Assembly (NCBI GenBank): GCA_016201275.1
Contig: JACQDB010000116.1
Location: 27,276 to 91,275 of the forward strand
Direction: 5' to 3'
Length of the DNA stretch: 64,000 nt
Origin: Acidobacteriota bacterium
GTDB taxonomy: Bacteria > Acidobacteriota > Blastocatellia > UBA7656
Position numbers and translations under genes: made by a program. Positions 7,632 through 16,728 of this stretch are shown here, in pieces. How positions within the stretch are numbered: position 1 is the first letter of the stretch; every line of letters begins with the position of its first letter. Below the pieces are notes generated by a model. That model searched no databases, was not told the DNA's origin, and saw only the letters and a program-made list of their open reading frames with translations.

Positions 7632-7760
7632 AAAGACCGAAGGCAAAAGGCAAACAGGAAAAGGCCAACGTCAACCAACGGTTGACCGCTGCCCTCGCGT
7701 TGCCGCAGAGCTGTATGGAACGGTGAACGCCGCACCCGTAAAAGGCGATTCGAGGTGGCG

Positions 7761-8159
7761 ATGAAGATGACGATTATTAATCCTGAAACGATGGGAATGC
7801 CCAGCGGCTATAGCAACGGCGTGTTAGTCGAAGGCGGTAAGCTGTTGTTTGTCGCCGGACAAATTGGCTGGGATCACGCGCAGCGCATCATCAGCGATGA
7901 TTTCGTCGAGCAATTCGCGCTGGCGCTGGAAAATGTGTTAACCATCGTGCGCGCAGCCGGAGGCGAGGCGACCAGCATCGCACGTCTGTTGATCTTTGTC
8001 ACCAATAAAAAAGCTTACACCGAAAACCTCAAGCAGGTGGGCGCGGTGTATAGGCAATTGATGGGCAAACATTTTCCCGCCACCGCTTTGATAGAGGTCA
8101 GCGGCCTGGTTGAAGACCTTGCCCAAATTGAAATCGAAGCAATCGCGATGATTGGATAA
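7761..8159 (+). CDS. RidA/YjgF/UK114-family enamine/imine deaminase
   Basis: 132 aa from ATG 7761, which follows GAGG at five bases; the track adds two codons from a GTG. The fold is recognised from YSNGVLVEGGKLLFVAGQIGWD, the central F..QFALALENV..I..AAGG and FPATALIEVSGL near the end. RidA enzymes hydrolyse reactive enamines/imines formed by PLP or oxidative enzymes to ketone plus ammonia. The usual catalytic Arg position appears replaced here (FPATALIEV lacks the R seen in PARS/TR versions), so it may belong to a pathway-specific subgroup. An intrinsic terminator follows directly. RidA genes accompany aminobenzoyl-CoA clusters in other phyla, which fits the genes downstream (inference). 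Confidence 0.85.
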   Translation: MKMTIINPETMGMPSGYSNGVLVEGGKLLFVAGQIGWDHAQRIISDDFVEQFALALENVLTIVRAAGGEATSIARLLIFVTNKKAYTENLKQVGAVYRQLMGKHFPATALIEVSGLVEDLAQIEIEAIAMIG

Positions 8160-8166
8160 GCGCGGC

Positions 8167-8193
8167 GGCAGGTTGAAATAACCTGCCTTTTTC
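8167..8193 (+). terminator. Intrinsic terminator after ridA-like gene
   Basis: Perfect 8-bp stem GGCAGGTT / AACCTGCC, 5-nt loop, followed by TTTTTC. Placed 8 bp after the RidA stop, it would separate RidA from the genes downstream or attenuate read-through. Confidence 0.8.
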
Positions 8194-8225
8194 TTTGCTA
8201 AGACCGAAAGGTTTGAAAAGCTGTT

Positions 8226-9041
8226 ATGACTGCATCCTCAAATTTACCGCAGCCGAAAAGTTTTGCTTACGAAGAGCAAGGCGCTATAGCGGTGATTCGC
8301 TTCAATCGTCCGGAACGCCTGAACTCTTTGACCTTTGAAATCTACCGCGAATTGACCGACACCTTTGCGTTGCTGGAACAGCGCCAAGCGGTGCGCGTTG
8401 TCGTCATCACCGGCAGCGGTCGCGGCTTCTGTTCGGGCGGCGATGTCAACGATATCATTGGCGAATTGTTCCGCCGTGACATCGTTGGCTTGCTCGACTT
8501 CACACGCCTGACCTGTGCGCTGATAAAAAATATTCGCGGTCTGCACAAACCGGTGATTGCCTCTTTGAATGGCACGACAGCGGGGGCGGGGGCGGTCATC
8601 GCTTTGGCGGCGGATTTGCGAATCGCTGCCGAAAGCGCCAAGATTGCTTTTCTGTTCACCAAAGTCGGCTTGGCTGGCGCGGACATGGGCGCAGCCTTTT
8701 TGTTGCCCAGAGTCGTCGGCTTGAGCCGCGCCACCGAGATGCTGTATAGCGGCGATTTCATTAGCGCGGCGCAAGCGTTACACTTCGGTTTGTACAATCA
8801 GGTCGTAGCAATAGACGATTTGCAAGAGGCCACCATGAAGATGGCCGAGCGACTGGCGGCGGCTCCCGGGTTTGCTCTGGCGATGACCAAAGCGGCGCTC
8901 AATCGGGAGATGCACCTGAGTTTAGAGCAGGCGCTGGAAGCCGAAGCCGAAGCCCAGGCCATCTGTATGCTCAACCCTGATTTCAAAGAAGCGTATCAAG
9001 CGTTTGTCGAAAAGCGCTCCCCGAATTTTAATCAAACATAG
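8226..9041 (+). CDS. Enoyl-CoA hydratase/isomerase family protein
   Basis: 271 aa of the crotonase fold. Visible are the N-terminal IAVIRFNRPERLNSL, the first oxyanion-hole segment RGFCSGGDVNDI (~residues 70-80), and HKPVIASLNGTTAGAGAVIALAADLRIA carrying the second oxyanion Gly. The hydratase acid/base Glu expected in the second segment is not evident (TTAGAGAVIA instead of .EG.A.GGG.E), so an isomerase, hydrolase or ring-cleaving role is possible. It precedes the PaaA-like gene by 12 bp, indicating an operon. In CoA-dependent aromatic degradation such enzymes act after ring oxygenation; here they might process an aminobenzoyl-CoA product (inference). Confidence 0.9.
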   Translation: MTASSNLPQPKSFAYEEQGAIAVIRFNRPERLNSLTFEIYRELTDTFALLEQRQAVRVVVITGSGRGFCSGGDVNDIIGELFRRDIVGLLDFTRLTCALIKNIRGLHKPVIASLNGTTAGAGAVIALAADLRIAAESAKIAFLFTKVGLAGADMGAAFLLPRVVGLSRATEMLYSGDFISAAQALHFGLYNQVVAIDDLQEATMKMAERLAAAPGFALAMTKAALNREMHLSLEQALEAEAEAQAICMLNPDFKEAYQAFVEKRSPNFNQT

Positions 9042-9053
9042 GAGTTTTCATTT

Positions 9054-9776
9054 ATGACCAGTCCGAAAACCATCGAGAGCAAAGACGAGATGACTCCCGA
9101 ATATCGAGCGTTGGTCAAACAGTTGCTCGAAAGTCAGGGCTATAGGGAAGTGATGGCCGCCAATTTATTCGGTCACGCGATGAAGCACATTCCGACGCTG
9201 GCATATAAAAAACTGGTTGCCCATCAGTTGGAAGAAGAGTTGGAGCATTTTGAAGAAGCGGCGAAATTGTACCACGACGTGACCGGCAAGGATTTGCTCA
9301 ATGCGGTGCAGAGCAAGATGGAGCGCGTGCCGTACCCGGAGAGTTGGACGGAGCTGGCGATGGCGCAATTTCTTTATGACCGCGCTGGTGAATTTCATCT
9401 GCGCGAATACCGCACTTGCAGCTTTGCGCCTTATGCGAGAATCGTCACCAAGATACTGGAAGAGGAAGAAGGTCACGAAGGCTTCGGCGAACAAGTGGTT
9501 CTCGAATTAGCAAAAGAGCCGAAAAACCGGGCGATTTTGCAGACTTTATTTGAAAAGTGGCTGACCGTGGCGTTGCTGTCATTCGGCAGACCCGCGACCG
9601 AAGGCAATCGTTTCGCCATTGCTGCGGGCTTGAAGTCCCGCGACTCCGGCGCGGTGATGAACGATTTTATCAATGACATCAAAGCGACCATGACGGCCTG
9701 CGGTTTGCAGTTTCCCGAACGCGACAAGATCGGCATAGCCATGCCCGATGATATTGATTTAAGCTTGCCTGCGTAA
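9054..9776 (+). CDS. PaaA/BoxB-like ferritin-type di-iron protein
   Basis: 240 aa, all-helical, of the phenylacetic-acid-catabolic (PF05138-like) group. Two carboxylate-His motifs of a di-iron site can be read: EEELEHFEEA (~residues 62-71) and EEEEGHEGFGEQ (~138-149). PaaA and BoxB use such a centre to epoxidise CoA-bound aromatic rings with reductase and partner subunits. Those partners (PaaB, PaaC, PaaE or BoxA) are not in the window, so this is a single-gene member. Its tight placement between an enoyl-CoA hydratase and, further down, an Old Yellow Enzyme and kynureninase suggests oxygenation of an anthranilate-derived CoA ester (inference). Confidence 0.85.
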   Translation: MTSPKTIESKDEMTPEYRALVKQLLESQGYREVMAANLFGHAMKHIPTLAYKKLVAHQLEEELEHFEEAAKLYHDVTGKDLLNAVQSKMERVPYPESWTELAMAQFLYDRAGEFHLREYRTCSFAPYARIVTKILEEEEGHEGFGEQVVLELAKEPKNRAILQTLFEKWLTVALLSFGRPATEGNRFAIAAGLKSRDSGAVMNDFINDIKATMTACGLQFPERDKIGIAMPDDIDLSLPA

Positions 9777-9801
9777 GAATTATTCGAGGGCAGATAAAAG
9801 T

Positions 9802-10299
9802 ATGGACGCAAAATTTCTTCGCGCCAATGAGCTTGGCATTCGACTGGAAATGGTCGGCGGATTGCCGATCTGGGAACCGCAGCCGATTTATAAACACCAG
9901 AAAGCCATAGATCGAATTCGCGCTACCATAGAAAAAATCCCTACCTCGACGAGTAATGAAAATGAGGTTTGCGAGTGCGTTCATACATCGGATGTCTATA
10001 TCAGTTTCCCCGATGGTTCGTTGAAGCGCCCGGATATTTCCATCTTTTGTAAAGAGCCGGAGGAAGAAGACGAAGCGATTACACTGGTTCCCGAAGCGGT
10101 GATTGAAATCCTCAGCAAAGGCTATGAAGCGAAAGACCTGGAAATTGGTCCGCCTTTTTATTTGTCGCAGGGCGTCAAAGATATAGTGGTGTTTGATCCC
10201 TACACGCTTCTGGTTTTGCACGTCCGCAAAGATGCCGTGACTCGGCAAGTTTCGCCGGTCGAAATCACCCTTGAATGTGGCTGCAAATGCGTCGTTTGA
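9802..10299 (+). CDS. Uma2-family PD-(D/E)XK endonuclease-like protein
   Basis: 165 aa. The Uma2 (DUF820) core is seen as VYISFPDGSLKRPDISIF, LVPEAVIEILSKGYEAKD and GVKDIVVFDPYTLLVLHVR. The nuclease signature would be D in RPDISIF, E in PEAVIEI and the following K of LSKG. Members are abundant in cyanobacteria and Acidobacteriota and their role is undefined, possibly in mobile DNA. It interrupts the metabolic run but keeps the operon spacing (25 bp before, 34 bp after). Confidence 0.85.
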   Translation: MDAKFLRANELGIRLEMVGGLPIWEPQPIYKHQKAIDRIRATIEKIPTSTSNENEVCECVHTSDVYISFPDGSLKRPDISIFCKEPEEEDEAITLVPEAVIEILSKGYEAKDLEIGPPFYLSQGVKDIVVFDPYTLLVLHVRKDAVTRQVSPVEITLECGCKCVV

Positions 10300-10333
10300 T
10301 TCATTGAAGTAAAGGAAGAGCTTTCAAACTAAA

Positions 10334-10879
10334 ATGTCATCCGAAATATCAATCCAGCTAGAGCCAAATCGCAAAGTGAAGTTCAATCGCAAGCGGTTGC
10401 TGCTTGTAATTCTGGCTTGCATATTGATCCCTCCGGCGGTTTCTATCCTCGTTGTTTTATTTGTCATTCAACCGGTAAAAAATCAAAGCGGTGGGATGTC
10501 GCCAACGATTAACGATGGCGATAGAATTCTACTCAGCAAGAGGATAGGGACGCTGAATCGAGGTGACATTATCGTTTTCTATTTTCCCTTGGAACCCAAA
10601 TTAAGCTATGTGAAACGAATCGTTGGGTTGCCAGGGGAAGCGATTCGGATAGACGAAGCTGGCAAGGTTTTTATCAATGGCAGCCCGATTGAAGAGGCGT
10701 ACCTGCATACAGAATTTTATCGCCACCCCAGACCCGTAGATGAAGTGCTCATCAAGCCGGATTCCTACTTTGTTATGGGTGATAATCGTGATGGCTCGAA
10801 TGACAGTCGCAGTTGGGGACAAGTTCCCAGATCACTGATTTATGGGAAATATCTCTGGCGTTATTGGGCGGCAAATTAA
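10334..10879 (+). CDS. lepB: Signal peptidase I
   Basis: 181 aa, the type I leader peptidase that cuts Sec and Tat signal peptides outside the membrane. Residues ~20-46 form the single N-terminal membrane anchor. The catalytic Ser lies in SGGMSPTI (~residue 56) and the general-base Lys in YVKRIVGLPGE; MGDNRDGSNDSR is box E. The usual box B residue order is kept, so the enzyme should be active. It is shorter than E. coli LepB, like Gram-positive versions. The next gene starts 3 bp after its stop. Confidence 0.92.
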   Translation: MSSEISIQLEPNRKVKFNRKRLLLVILACILIPPAVSILVVLFVIQPVKNQSGGMSPTINDGDRILLSKRIGTLNRGDIIVFYFPLEPKLSYVKRIVGLPGEAIRIDEAGKVFINGSPIEEAYLHTEFYRHPRPVDEVLIKPDSYFVMGDNRDGSNDSRSWGQVPRSLIYGKYLWRYWAAN

Positions 10880-10882
10880 ACG

Positions 10883-12328
10883 ATGAAACTCTTTGAGCCG
10901 ATACAAATCAATTCGATGCGGCTGGAAAATCGCATCGTGCTTACCGCTATGGTCACGCGACTGTCGGGCGAAGATGGTTTCGTCAACCAAGACATACACG
11001 ACCGCTACATACGTTTTGCCAAAGGTGAGCCGGGCTTGATCGTCGTTGAAGCGATGGCCGTGCATGGCGCAAAATCCGGCCCGCTTCTGCGTTTGTCCGC
11101 CGATGAATTTATTCCTCCTTTACGCGCCCTTGCTCGTGAAGTTCATGACCTCAGTCCGTCAAAAATCGTTCCGCAGATCATACACTTTTTGAAGATTGCG
11201 CGTTCCGGCTGGCGACAACGCATCAGCGACCTGAAGAAAGAAGAACTCCAAGCCATCGTCGAAAATTATGGCGCGGCAGCCCGGCGCGCACGCGAAGCCG
11301 AATTCGATGGCGTCGAACTTCACATGGCGCACGCCTACACGATGTCGTCTTTTCTTTCGCGCATGAACAAACGCGCCGACGAGTACGGCAAAACGCTGGA
11401 GAACCGTATGCGCTTGATGAGCGAAGTCATCAACGCGGTTCGCACGCAAGTCGGCAAAGACTTTCCCATCGGCGTGCGTTTCGACGGCGAAGAGTGCATC
11501 AAGAACGGTTACACCACGGTTGATTCGTGCGAAATCGCTTTGCGAATGGCGGAGCTTGGCGTGGATTATATTTCGACTTCTGCCGGTGGAAAATTTGAAG
11601 ACGCCATGCACAAACCGGGCGAGCCGCTTTATCCATACACAGGCTATTCGGGCGACCGTTGTATGCCCGGCGCTTCGTATCAGGACGGCGCGAATGTCTA
11701 TATCGCCGACGCCATCAAGCACTACATCAATGCGAAGGGGTTTGCGACGCCTGTGGTGACGACCGGCAAAATCGTGCATTCCAATTTGGCGGAGTCCATC
11801 TTGCAGGAAGGCCGCGCCGATTTAATCGGTATGGCGCGAGCGTTGTTGGCCGACCCCGACTGGCCGCGCAAGGTGCGCGAAGGCCGCGAAGATCAAGTGG
11901 TCAAATGCGTCTATGGCAACATCTGCAAAAACCTTGATGAGAATTTCAAGAAAGTGGTTTGCGTGTTGTGGCCTAAAGGCGAATTGCAAGCGCCGTTGTC
12001 GTATGACCGCGAAGCGCCGCGCTGGGCGGATGAAGGCGCAGAGCTTACGGCGCGTGAAATGATCGGGCAGATTTATCTGGAATGGAACGCCGCAACCGAT
12101 AACGAAGCGATTTATGGATATGAAATTTTTCGCCGTGAAGATGATGGCGACTATGCGCGGCTTCATGCGATTAAACGCACGCATTTTTATGATACGCAGG
12201 TAGTCGGTGGGCGCAGCTATTCCTACTATGTTCAGGCTTATGATCTGGCGGGCAATCGTTCGGAAAAATCGAATGAAGCGACAGCGCAGTTATCGCGTTT
12301 GGAGGCGGCGACGAACACCGCATCATAG
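10883..12328 (+). CDS. Old Yellow Enzyme-type oxidoreductase with C-terminal FN3-like domain
   Basis: 481 aa. Residues ~1-360 are an FMN TIM barrel of the NADH:flavin oxidoreductase family: F.PI.INSMRLENRIV, the substrate-binding ELHMAHAY..SSFLSRMNKRADEYG..LENRMR, and VTTGKIVHSN.AE.IL.EGRADLIGMARALLADPDWP. A 2,4-dienoyl-CoA-reductase-type FeS region follows (CVYGNICKNLDENFKKVVC), but only three of four cysteines are present. Residues ~385-470 read as a fibronectin type III module (IYLEWNAATDNEAIYGYEIFRR...SYSYYVQAYDLAGNRSEKS), unusual on a cytoplasmic flavoenzyme. The C-terminal half of 2-aminobenzoyl-CoA monooxygenase/reductase is also of this family, which together with KynU suggests aminobenzoyl-CoA chemistry (inference). 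Confidence 0.85.
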   Translation: MKLFEPIQINSMRLENRIVLTAMVTRLSGEDGFVNQDIHDRYIRFAKGEPGLIVVEAMAVHGAKSGPLLRLSADEFIPPLRALAREVHDLSPSKIVPQIIHFLKIARSGWRQRISDLKKEELQAIVENYGAAARRAREAEFDGVELHMAHAYTMSSFLSRMNKRADEYGKTLENRMRLMSEVINAVRTQVGKDFPIGVRFDGEECIKNGYTTVDSCEIALRMAELGVDYISTSAGGKFEDAMHKPGEPLYPYTGYSGDRCMPGASYQDGANVYIADAIKHYINAKGFATPVVTTGKIVHSNLAESILQEGRADLIGMARALLADPDWPRKVREGREDQVVKCVYGNICKNLDENFKKVVCVLWPKGELQAPLSYDREAPRWADEGAELTAREMIGQIYLEWNAATDNEAIYGYEIFRREDDGDYARLHAIKRTHFYDTQVVGGRSYSYYVQAYDLAGNRSEKSNEATAQLSRLEAATNTAS

Positions 12329-12361
12329 CGATGGAATTTGGAATCATACAGGAGTAATCGA

Positions 12362-13204
12362 ATGTCATTTGGTTTACCGTTAAATAAAAATAAAGAGGGC
12401 ATCACCTACGGCGGCTACTTGAAAATCAATCAGTTGATTAATCTGCAACAGTTGCAATCAGACCCGCCGCAACACGACGAGACGTTGTTCATCATCATTC
12501 ATCAGGTTTATGAATTGTGGTTCAAGCAATTGCTGCATGAACTCGACGCCATCGTTACCAAACTCAATCAAGACGAGGTGCTGGGAGCGATTCGTCTGCT
12601 GCGCCGCTGCATAGAAATTCAACGAGTGCTGGTCAATCAAGTTGCGGTGCTGGAGACCATGACGCCTATGGATTTTCTCACCTTCCGCGATCACTTGATG
12701 CCGGCCAGCGGCTTTCAATCGTCGCAATTTCGTGAAGTCGAATTTGTTTGCGGTGTGAAGAGCGAAAGTTTCTTGCACAACTTTGCGGTGGATTCGCCAG
12801 AGTATGCGCGACTGCAACAGCGCTTCGACAGCCCTTCTATCAAAGAAGCGTTTTATGCTTTGTTGCAACGGCGCGGGTTCAATTTGCCCACGGCGTCAAA
12901 GCCGCCAGACCGCGCTTCGCATCATCAAGTGTTGGGCGAATTGATCCGCATTTATCAGGAGGCCGAAAAGCATTATGATCTGTTTATGCTATCGGAAAGC
13001 CTGATTGAATTTGATGAGACCTTCATCATCTGGCGCTTGCGTCATGTGAAGATGGCCGAACGCATGATTGGCAGCAAAACCGGAACCGGCGGCAGCGACG
13101 GCGTCGCCTATCTGCAATCCACCACCGAGCAGAAATTCTTCCCAGACTTGTGGGAACTGCGAACCTATCTGAGCAACGCAACAGGCGGCTGCCCGGTGAA
13201 GTGA
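12362..13204 (+). CDS. kynA: Tryptophan 2,3-dioxygenase
   Basis: 280 aa from ATG 12362 with AGGAG seven bases upstream; the track start at 12338 lacks this. The haem enzyme opens the indole ring of L-tryptophan with O2 to give N-formylkynurenine. Family signatures: TYGGYLKINQLINLQ, HDETLFIIIHQVYELWFKQLLHE with the distal His, FL.FRDHLMPASGFQS.QFRE, RHVKMAERMIG with the proximal haem His, and the GTGGSDGVAYL loop that closes over tryptophan. Formamidase (kynB) is not seen nearby. It lies 33 bp after the flavoenzyme and two genes before kynureninase. Confidence 0.95.
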   Translation: MSFGLPLNKNKEGITYGGYLKINQLINLQQLQSDPPQHDETLFIIIHQVYELWFKQLLHELDAIVTKLNQDEVLGAIRLLRRCIEIQRVLVNQVAVLETMTPMDFLTFRDHLMPASGFQSSQFREVEFVCGVKSESFLHNFAVDSPEYARLQQRFDSPSIKEAFYALLQRRGFNLPTASKPPDRASHHQVLGELIRIYQEAEKHYDLFMLSESLIEFDETFIIWRLRHVKMAERMIGSKTGTGGSDGVAYLQSTTEQKFFPDLWELRTYLSNATGGCPVK

Positions 13205-13206
13205 AG

Positions 13207-13256
13207 TAGGGGAGTGAGGGAGTAGGGGAGACAGGGAGAAAGGGAGTGAGGGAGTA
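13207..13256 (+). repeat. Purine-rich GGGAGT short tandem repeat
   Basis: Degenerate repeats of GGGAG(T/A)(G/A)A on the + strand between kynA and the small membrane protein gene. With several G-runs of three or four it could form a G-quadruplex or slip during replication; no known function. Confidence 0.75.
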
Positions 13257-13287
13257 AAAAGAAAATGATTTATTGAGAGGGAGAACG

Positions 13288-13830
13288 ATGAAGAAGGCTC
13301 TAAAAATCATGTTGCTCATACTGGGTTTGCTTGCGGTCTATCCTATTGTTTGGATTGCCGCCAGCAAAGGCTATTTGGGTGAGATAGAATTTGGCTACTA
13401 CGAAGAATTTAATATTGCAAAGCACGCCATCGAAAATTCAGGGTGTGCAAAAATTGAAGATCAAATGGCCAACCCAGACCTAGAATTGGAAGAGATCAGT
13501 TTCGGACTCACCACATCAACAGGCCAAAAAATAAGAGTAGATTTCGATGCAAGCAACATGGATGTAAAACAGGTGTGTCATAAGCCGGATGGTTTGGCCG
13601 TTAGGTTCAGTGGCGACGCACAGGGGTTAGCTGCCCAGTCCTACAGCATCGAATTGCTTTCAAACCTTCTGAAAGGGAAGAATGTTAAAGTAACAAATCT
13701 AAAGGATGCCTTGTGTAATATGGATGAACTGCAACAACTGTTTAAGGCTAATCGGACAAACAAGGATATTCCGCGAATATCTTTTTGGGATTCGCGAAAG
13801 CATTTGCACATTTTCTTTGAGGATGAATAA
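13288..13830 (+). CDS. Hypothetical protein with one N-terminal membrane segment
   Basis: 180 aa from ATG 13288 (after GAGAGGGAGA), five codons inside the track ORF. Residues ~5-26 form a membrane anchor or signal (IMLLILGLLAVYPIVWIAA); the rest is a soluble, charged domain with four cysteines (NSGCAKIED, QVCHKPD, DALCNMD). Its codon use is more AT-rich than the neighbouring metabolic genes, and it sits between kynA and kynU, suggesting insertion into the operon. I do not recognise the family. Confidence 0.65.
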   Translation: MKKALKIMLLILGLLAVYPIVWIAASKGYLGEIEFGYYEEFNIAKHAIENSGCAKIEDQMANPDLELEEISFGLTTSTGQKIRVDFDASNMDVKQVCHKPDGLAVRFSGDAQGLAAQSYSIELLSNLLKGKNVKVTNLKDALCNMDELQQLFKANRTNKDIPRISFWDSRKHLHIFFEDE

Positions 13831-13842
13831 AGGAAAACCATC

Positions 13843-15021
13843 ATGGACGAATTATTAGAATGGCGCAAAGAGTTTCCTTCACTGGAAAACACGGTCTATT
13901 TTATTTCGCATTCGCTGGGCGCGATGCCGCGTCGTACACGCGACCGCTTGAATGAATATGCCGATATGTGGACGACGCGCAGCATACGCGCCTGGGATGA
14001 AGGCTGGTGGGAGATGCCGCGTTCGGTGGGCAATCTCGTCGGCAAAATTATCGGCGCACCGGAAAACTCTGTGGTGATGCATCAGAATGTTTCCATCTGC
14101 CAATCACTGATTCTGTCGTGTCTGGACTTTTCCGGCAGGCGCAACAAAATCGTTTCCGAGAGCATGAACTTTTCGTCGAACCTGTATATCTATCACGCTA
14201 TGGAAAAACGCGGCGCAAGGTTTGTGACCGTGCCTTCCGATGATGGCATTACCATCAATCTGGAAAAGCTGCTCGCCGCGATTGATGAAGAAACTCTTTT
14301 GGTCAGTGTCTCGCACGTCTTGTTTCGCAGTTCGTTCATACAGGATTTGCGAGCGCTTGCCCAACGCGCTCACGAAGTCGGCGCGTTGATTGTCGCCGAT
14401 GTCTATCAAGCTGCCGGAACCGTGCCGTTGAATGTCACGGAGTTGAATCTGGATTTTGCTACGGGAGGTTCGGTCAAGTGGTTGTGCGGCGGCCCCGGCG
14501 CGGGATATTTATATGTGCGCCCCGATTTGTGGGCAACCCTTGAACCCGGCGCGACCGGCTGGCTGGCGCACAAACATCCTTTCGATTTCGTCGTCGGCCC
14601 TACCGAATATGCCGATGATATTTATCGCTTCCTGAATGGTTCGCCGAATGTGCCAGGGCTGTACGCGGCGATGAGCGGCTACGAAATCATCAATGAAATC
14701 GGCGTCGAAAACATTCGCGCCAAATCCATACGGCAAACCAACAAGCTGATTGAACTGGTCGAAGAAGCCGGATTCAAAATCAATTGCCCGCGCAATTCTA
14801 GCGTGCGCGGCGGCACCGTGGTGGTTGATGTGCCGAACGGGCAACCGGTGAGCAAAGAATTATTGCGCCGCGATTTTCTGGTGGATTACCGACCCGGCGC
14901 AGGCATACGCATGGCTCCGCATTTTTATACCAAAGACGAAGAGTTGGAACTCATCGTTCGAGAAATCAAAACGATATTGGAAACCAAAGCCTATGAACAA
15001 CACAGCGTCGCGGCGCATTGA
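13843..15021 (+). CDS. kynU: Kynureninase
   Basis: 392 aa PLP enzyme of aminotransferase class V. The PLP Lys is in GGSVKWLCGGPG (~residue 212) and the cofactor Asp in IVADVYQAAGTVP (~185). The end carries VDYRPGAGIRMAPHFY, the kynureninase form of the C-terminal substrate-binding Arg region. It cleaves L-kynurenine to anthranilate and L-alanine (or 3-hydroxykynurenine to 3-hydroxyanthranilate). No kynurenine 3-monooxygenase is seen in the window, favouring the anthranilate branch. It starts 12 bp after the small membrane protein and ends 12 bp before purH, so all are probably co-transcribed. Alanine produced could feed the Ald encoded at 18.7 kb. Confidence 0.9.
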   Translation: MDELLEWRKEFPSLENTVYFISHSLGAMPRRTRDRLNEYADMWTTRSIRAWDEGWWEMPRSVGNLVGKIIGAPENSVVMHQNVSICQSLILSCLDFSGRRNKIVSESMNFSSNLYIYHAMEKRGARFVTVPSDDGITINLEKLLAAIDEETLLVSVSHVLFRSSFIQDLRALAQRAHEVGALIVADVYQAAGTVPLNVTELNLDFATGGSVKWLCGGPGAGYLYVRPDLWATLEPGATGWLAHKHPFDFVVGPTEYADDIYRFLNGSPNVPGLYAAMSGYEIINEIGVENIRAKSIRQTNKLIELVEEAGFKINCPRNSSVRGGTVVVDVPNGQPVSKELLRRDFLVDYRPGAGIRMAPHFYTKDEELELIVREIKTILETKAYEQHSVAAH

Positions 15022-15033
15022 GGAGAAGTAAAG

Positions 15034-16614
15034 TTGAAGAGAATTAAACGTGCATTAATCAGCGTATCGGATAAAACCGGCATAGTGGATTTTGTGCGCC
15101 TGCTAACGCCGTTTGGTGTTGAATTGGTCTCGACGGGCGGCACAGCGACGATGCTGCGCGACAAGGGTTTTGAGGTGCGCGACGTTTCTGACCTTACCGG
15201 CTTTCCCGAAATTTTAGGTGGGCGCGTCAAGACCCTGCATCCGAAAGTTCACGGCGGCATTCTCTCGATTCGTGACAACGAGGAACATCAAAAGCAGGTC
15301 GAAGAGAACGACATAGAATATATAGATATGGTCGTCGTCAATCTCTATCCCTTTGAAGCCACGGTTGCCAGAGAGGAGGTCACCGCCGAAGATGCTATCG
15401 AAAATATAGACATCGGCGGCCCTTCGATGATTCGCTCGGCGGCCAAAAATTTTCGTGATGTTGCCGTCGTCGTTTCGCCTGCCGATTACATTGTCGTCAT
15501 TGACGAAATGGCTGCCAATGATGGTTGCCTGGGTTTGCAAACGCGCTTTAATTTGGCGCGCAAAGCCTTCGAAATCACTTCGCAATACGACGCGGCGATT
15601 TCCAGTTTTCTGGTTGATTCGATGAATTTGGATGACGAGGCCAAAGAGTTTGGCGTAGCGAGACTCAACGATTTGCCTTCGCGTTTGAATCTCTTTGCCA
15701 GAAAAACTATGAGTTTGCGCTACGGTGAAAACCCGCATCAACGCGCCGCGCTGTATGTGATGCAGGGCGCGGGGCAGGGAATCGCGCAGGCCGAAAAAAT
15801 ACAGGGCAAAGAATTGTCTTTCAATAATCTGATAGACCTTGATGCCGCCTGGTCGCTGGTCGCCGACTTTTCCGACACCGCTTGTGCGATTATCAAGCAC
15901 ACCAATCCTTGCGGCGCGGCGCTTGGTGACGATGTGCAGGAGGCTTTTGAAAAGGCCAAAGCGACCGACCCGGTTTCAGCTTTTGGCGGCATCATCGGCT
16001 TCAATCAAAAAGTCACCGAAGCAGCGGCGCGCAGCATTGCCGAAACCTTTTTTGAAGCCATCATCGCCCCCGATTTTGAAGAGGCGGCGCTCGCTGTTTT
16101 TGCCGCCAAGAAAAATCTGCGCGTCATGCGTATGGGCGAAGTGGCCAGCCAAATCACTCGATTGGATATACGCACAATCAGCGGTGGTCTGTTGGTGCAG
16201 GATAAAGATCAAGCGTTGATTGATGACACCAAGTTGCGCGTCGTTACTCAACGACAGCCGACGCCGGAAGAGATGCGCGCTTTGCGTTTCGCCTGGATGT
16301 TGTGCAAGCACGTCAAGTCGAATGCGATTGTGTATGCGCGTGAAGGCCAGTTGGTCGGCGTCGGCGCAGGGCAGATGAGCCGCGTGGATTCGGTGAAGCT
16401 CGGCGCTATGAAGGCGCAACTTTCTTTAGACGGAACGGTGCTGGCTTCTGACGCTTTCTTTCCGTTCCGCGATGGTGTTGATGAAGCGGCAAAGGTGGGC
16501 ATCACGGCGGTGATTCAACCCGGCGGCTCGGTGCGCGATGACGAAGTGATCGCCGCCGCCAATGAACAGAATCTGGCGATGGTCTTTACCGGTATGCGCC
16601 ATTTCAAACATTGA
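15034..16614 (+). CDS. purH: Bifunctional AICAR transformylase/IMP cyclohydrolase
   Basis: 526 aa, catalysing the last two steps of de novo IMP synthesis. The start is a TTG seven bases after AGGAGA, giving the expected (M)[16 protein letters not shown]. Residues ~1-150 are the MGS-like cyclohydrolase domain ([46 protein letters not shown]). The transformylase domain has the [10 protein letters not shown] motif (~230), IKHTNPCG and the C-terminal FFPFRDGVD...IQPGGS. Standard length, no missing motif. Its coupling to kynU may be positional only; the freed formate of kynurenine formation could supply formyl-folate for this enzyme (speculative). Confidence 0.96.
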   Translation: MKRIKRALISVSDKTGIVDFVRLLTPFGVELVSTGGTATMLRDKGFEVRDVSDLTGFPEILGGRVKTLHPKVHGGILSIRDNEEHQKQVEENDIEYIDMVVVNLYPFEATVAREEVTAEDAIENIDIGGPSMIRSAAKNFRDVAVVVSPADYIVVIDEMAANDGCLGLQTRFNLARKAFEITSQYDAAISSFLVDSMNLDDEAKEFGVARLNDLPSRLNLFARKTMSLRYGENPHQRAALYVMQGAGQGIAQAEKIQGKELSFNNLIDLDAAWSLVADFSDTACAIIKHTNPCGAALGDDVQEAFEKAKATDPVSAFGGIIGFNQKVTEAAARSIAETFFEAIIAPDFEEAALAVFAAKKNLRVMRMGEVASQITRLDIRTISGGLLVQDKDQALIDDTKLRVVTQRQPTPEEMRALRFAWMLCKHVKSNAIVYAREGQLVGVGAGQMSRVDSVKLGAMKAQLSLDGTVLASDAFFPFRDGVDEAAKVGITAVIQPGGSVRDDEVIAAANEQNLAMVFTGMRHFKH

Positions 16615-16624
16615 TTCTGTGAAA

Positions 16625-16728
16625 CTAGAGGGTGTCGCAGAAATGGATATTTTGCCTAGGTATTGTGTGCAATGGTTTGGCTATCTACAACATATAGATG
16701 GTTTCTGAAATTCTGCGACACCCTCTAG
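16625..16728. mobile_element. 104-bp IS427/IS5-like MITE with 18-bp perfect ends
   Basis: Ends CTAGAGGGTGTCGCAGAA and its exact complement at the right, i.e. GAGGGTGTCGCAGAA inverted repeats flanked by TA. GAGxxTGTCxCA-type ends with a TA duplication are those of the IS427 group of IS5-family elements. The centre shows no gene. The long stem starts 11 bp after the purH stop, so it could end that transcript. The track ORF 16698 starts inside this element and its first 26 codons should be discarded. A diverged full-length copy is at 2541-2645. Confidence 0.85.
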
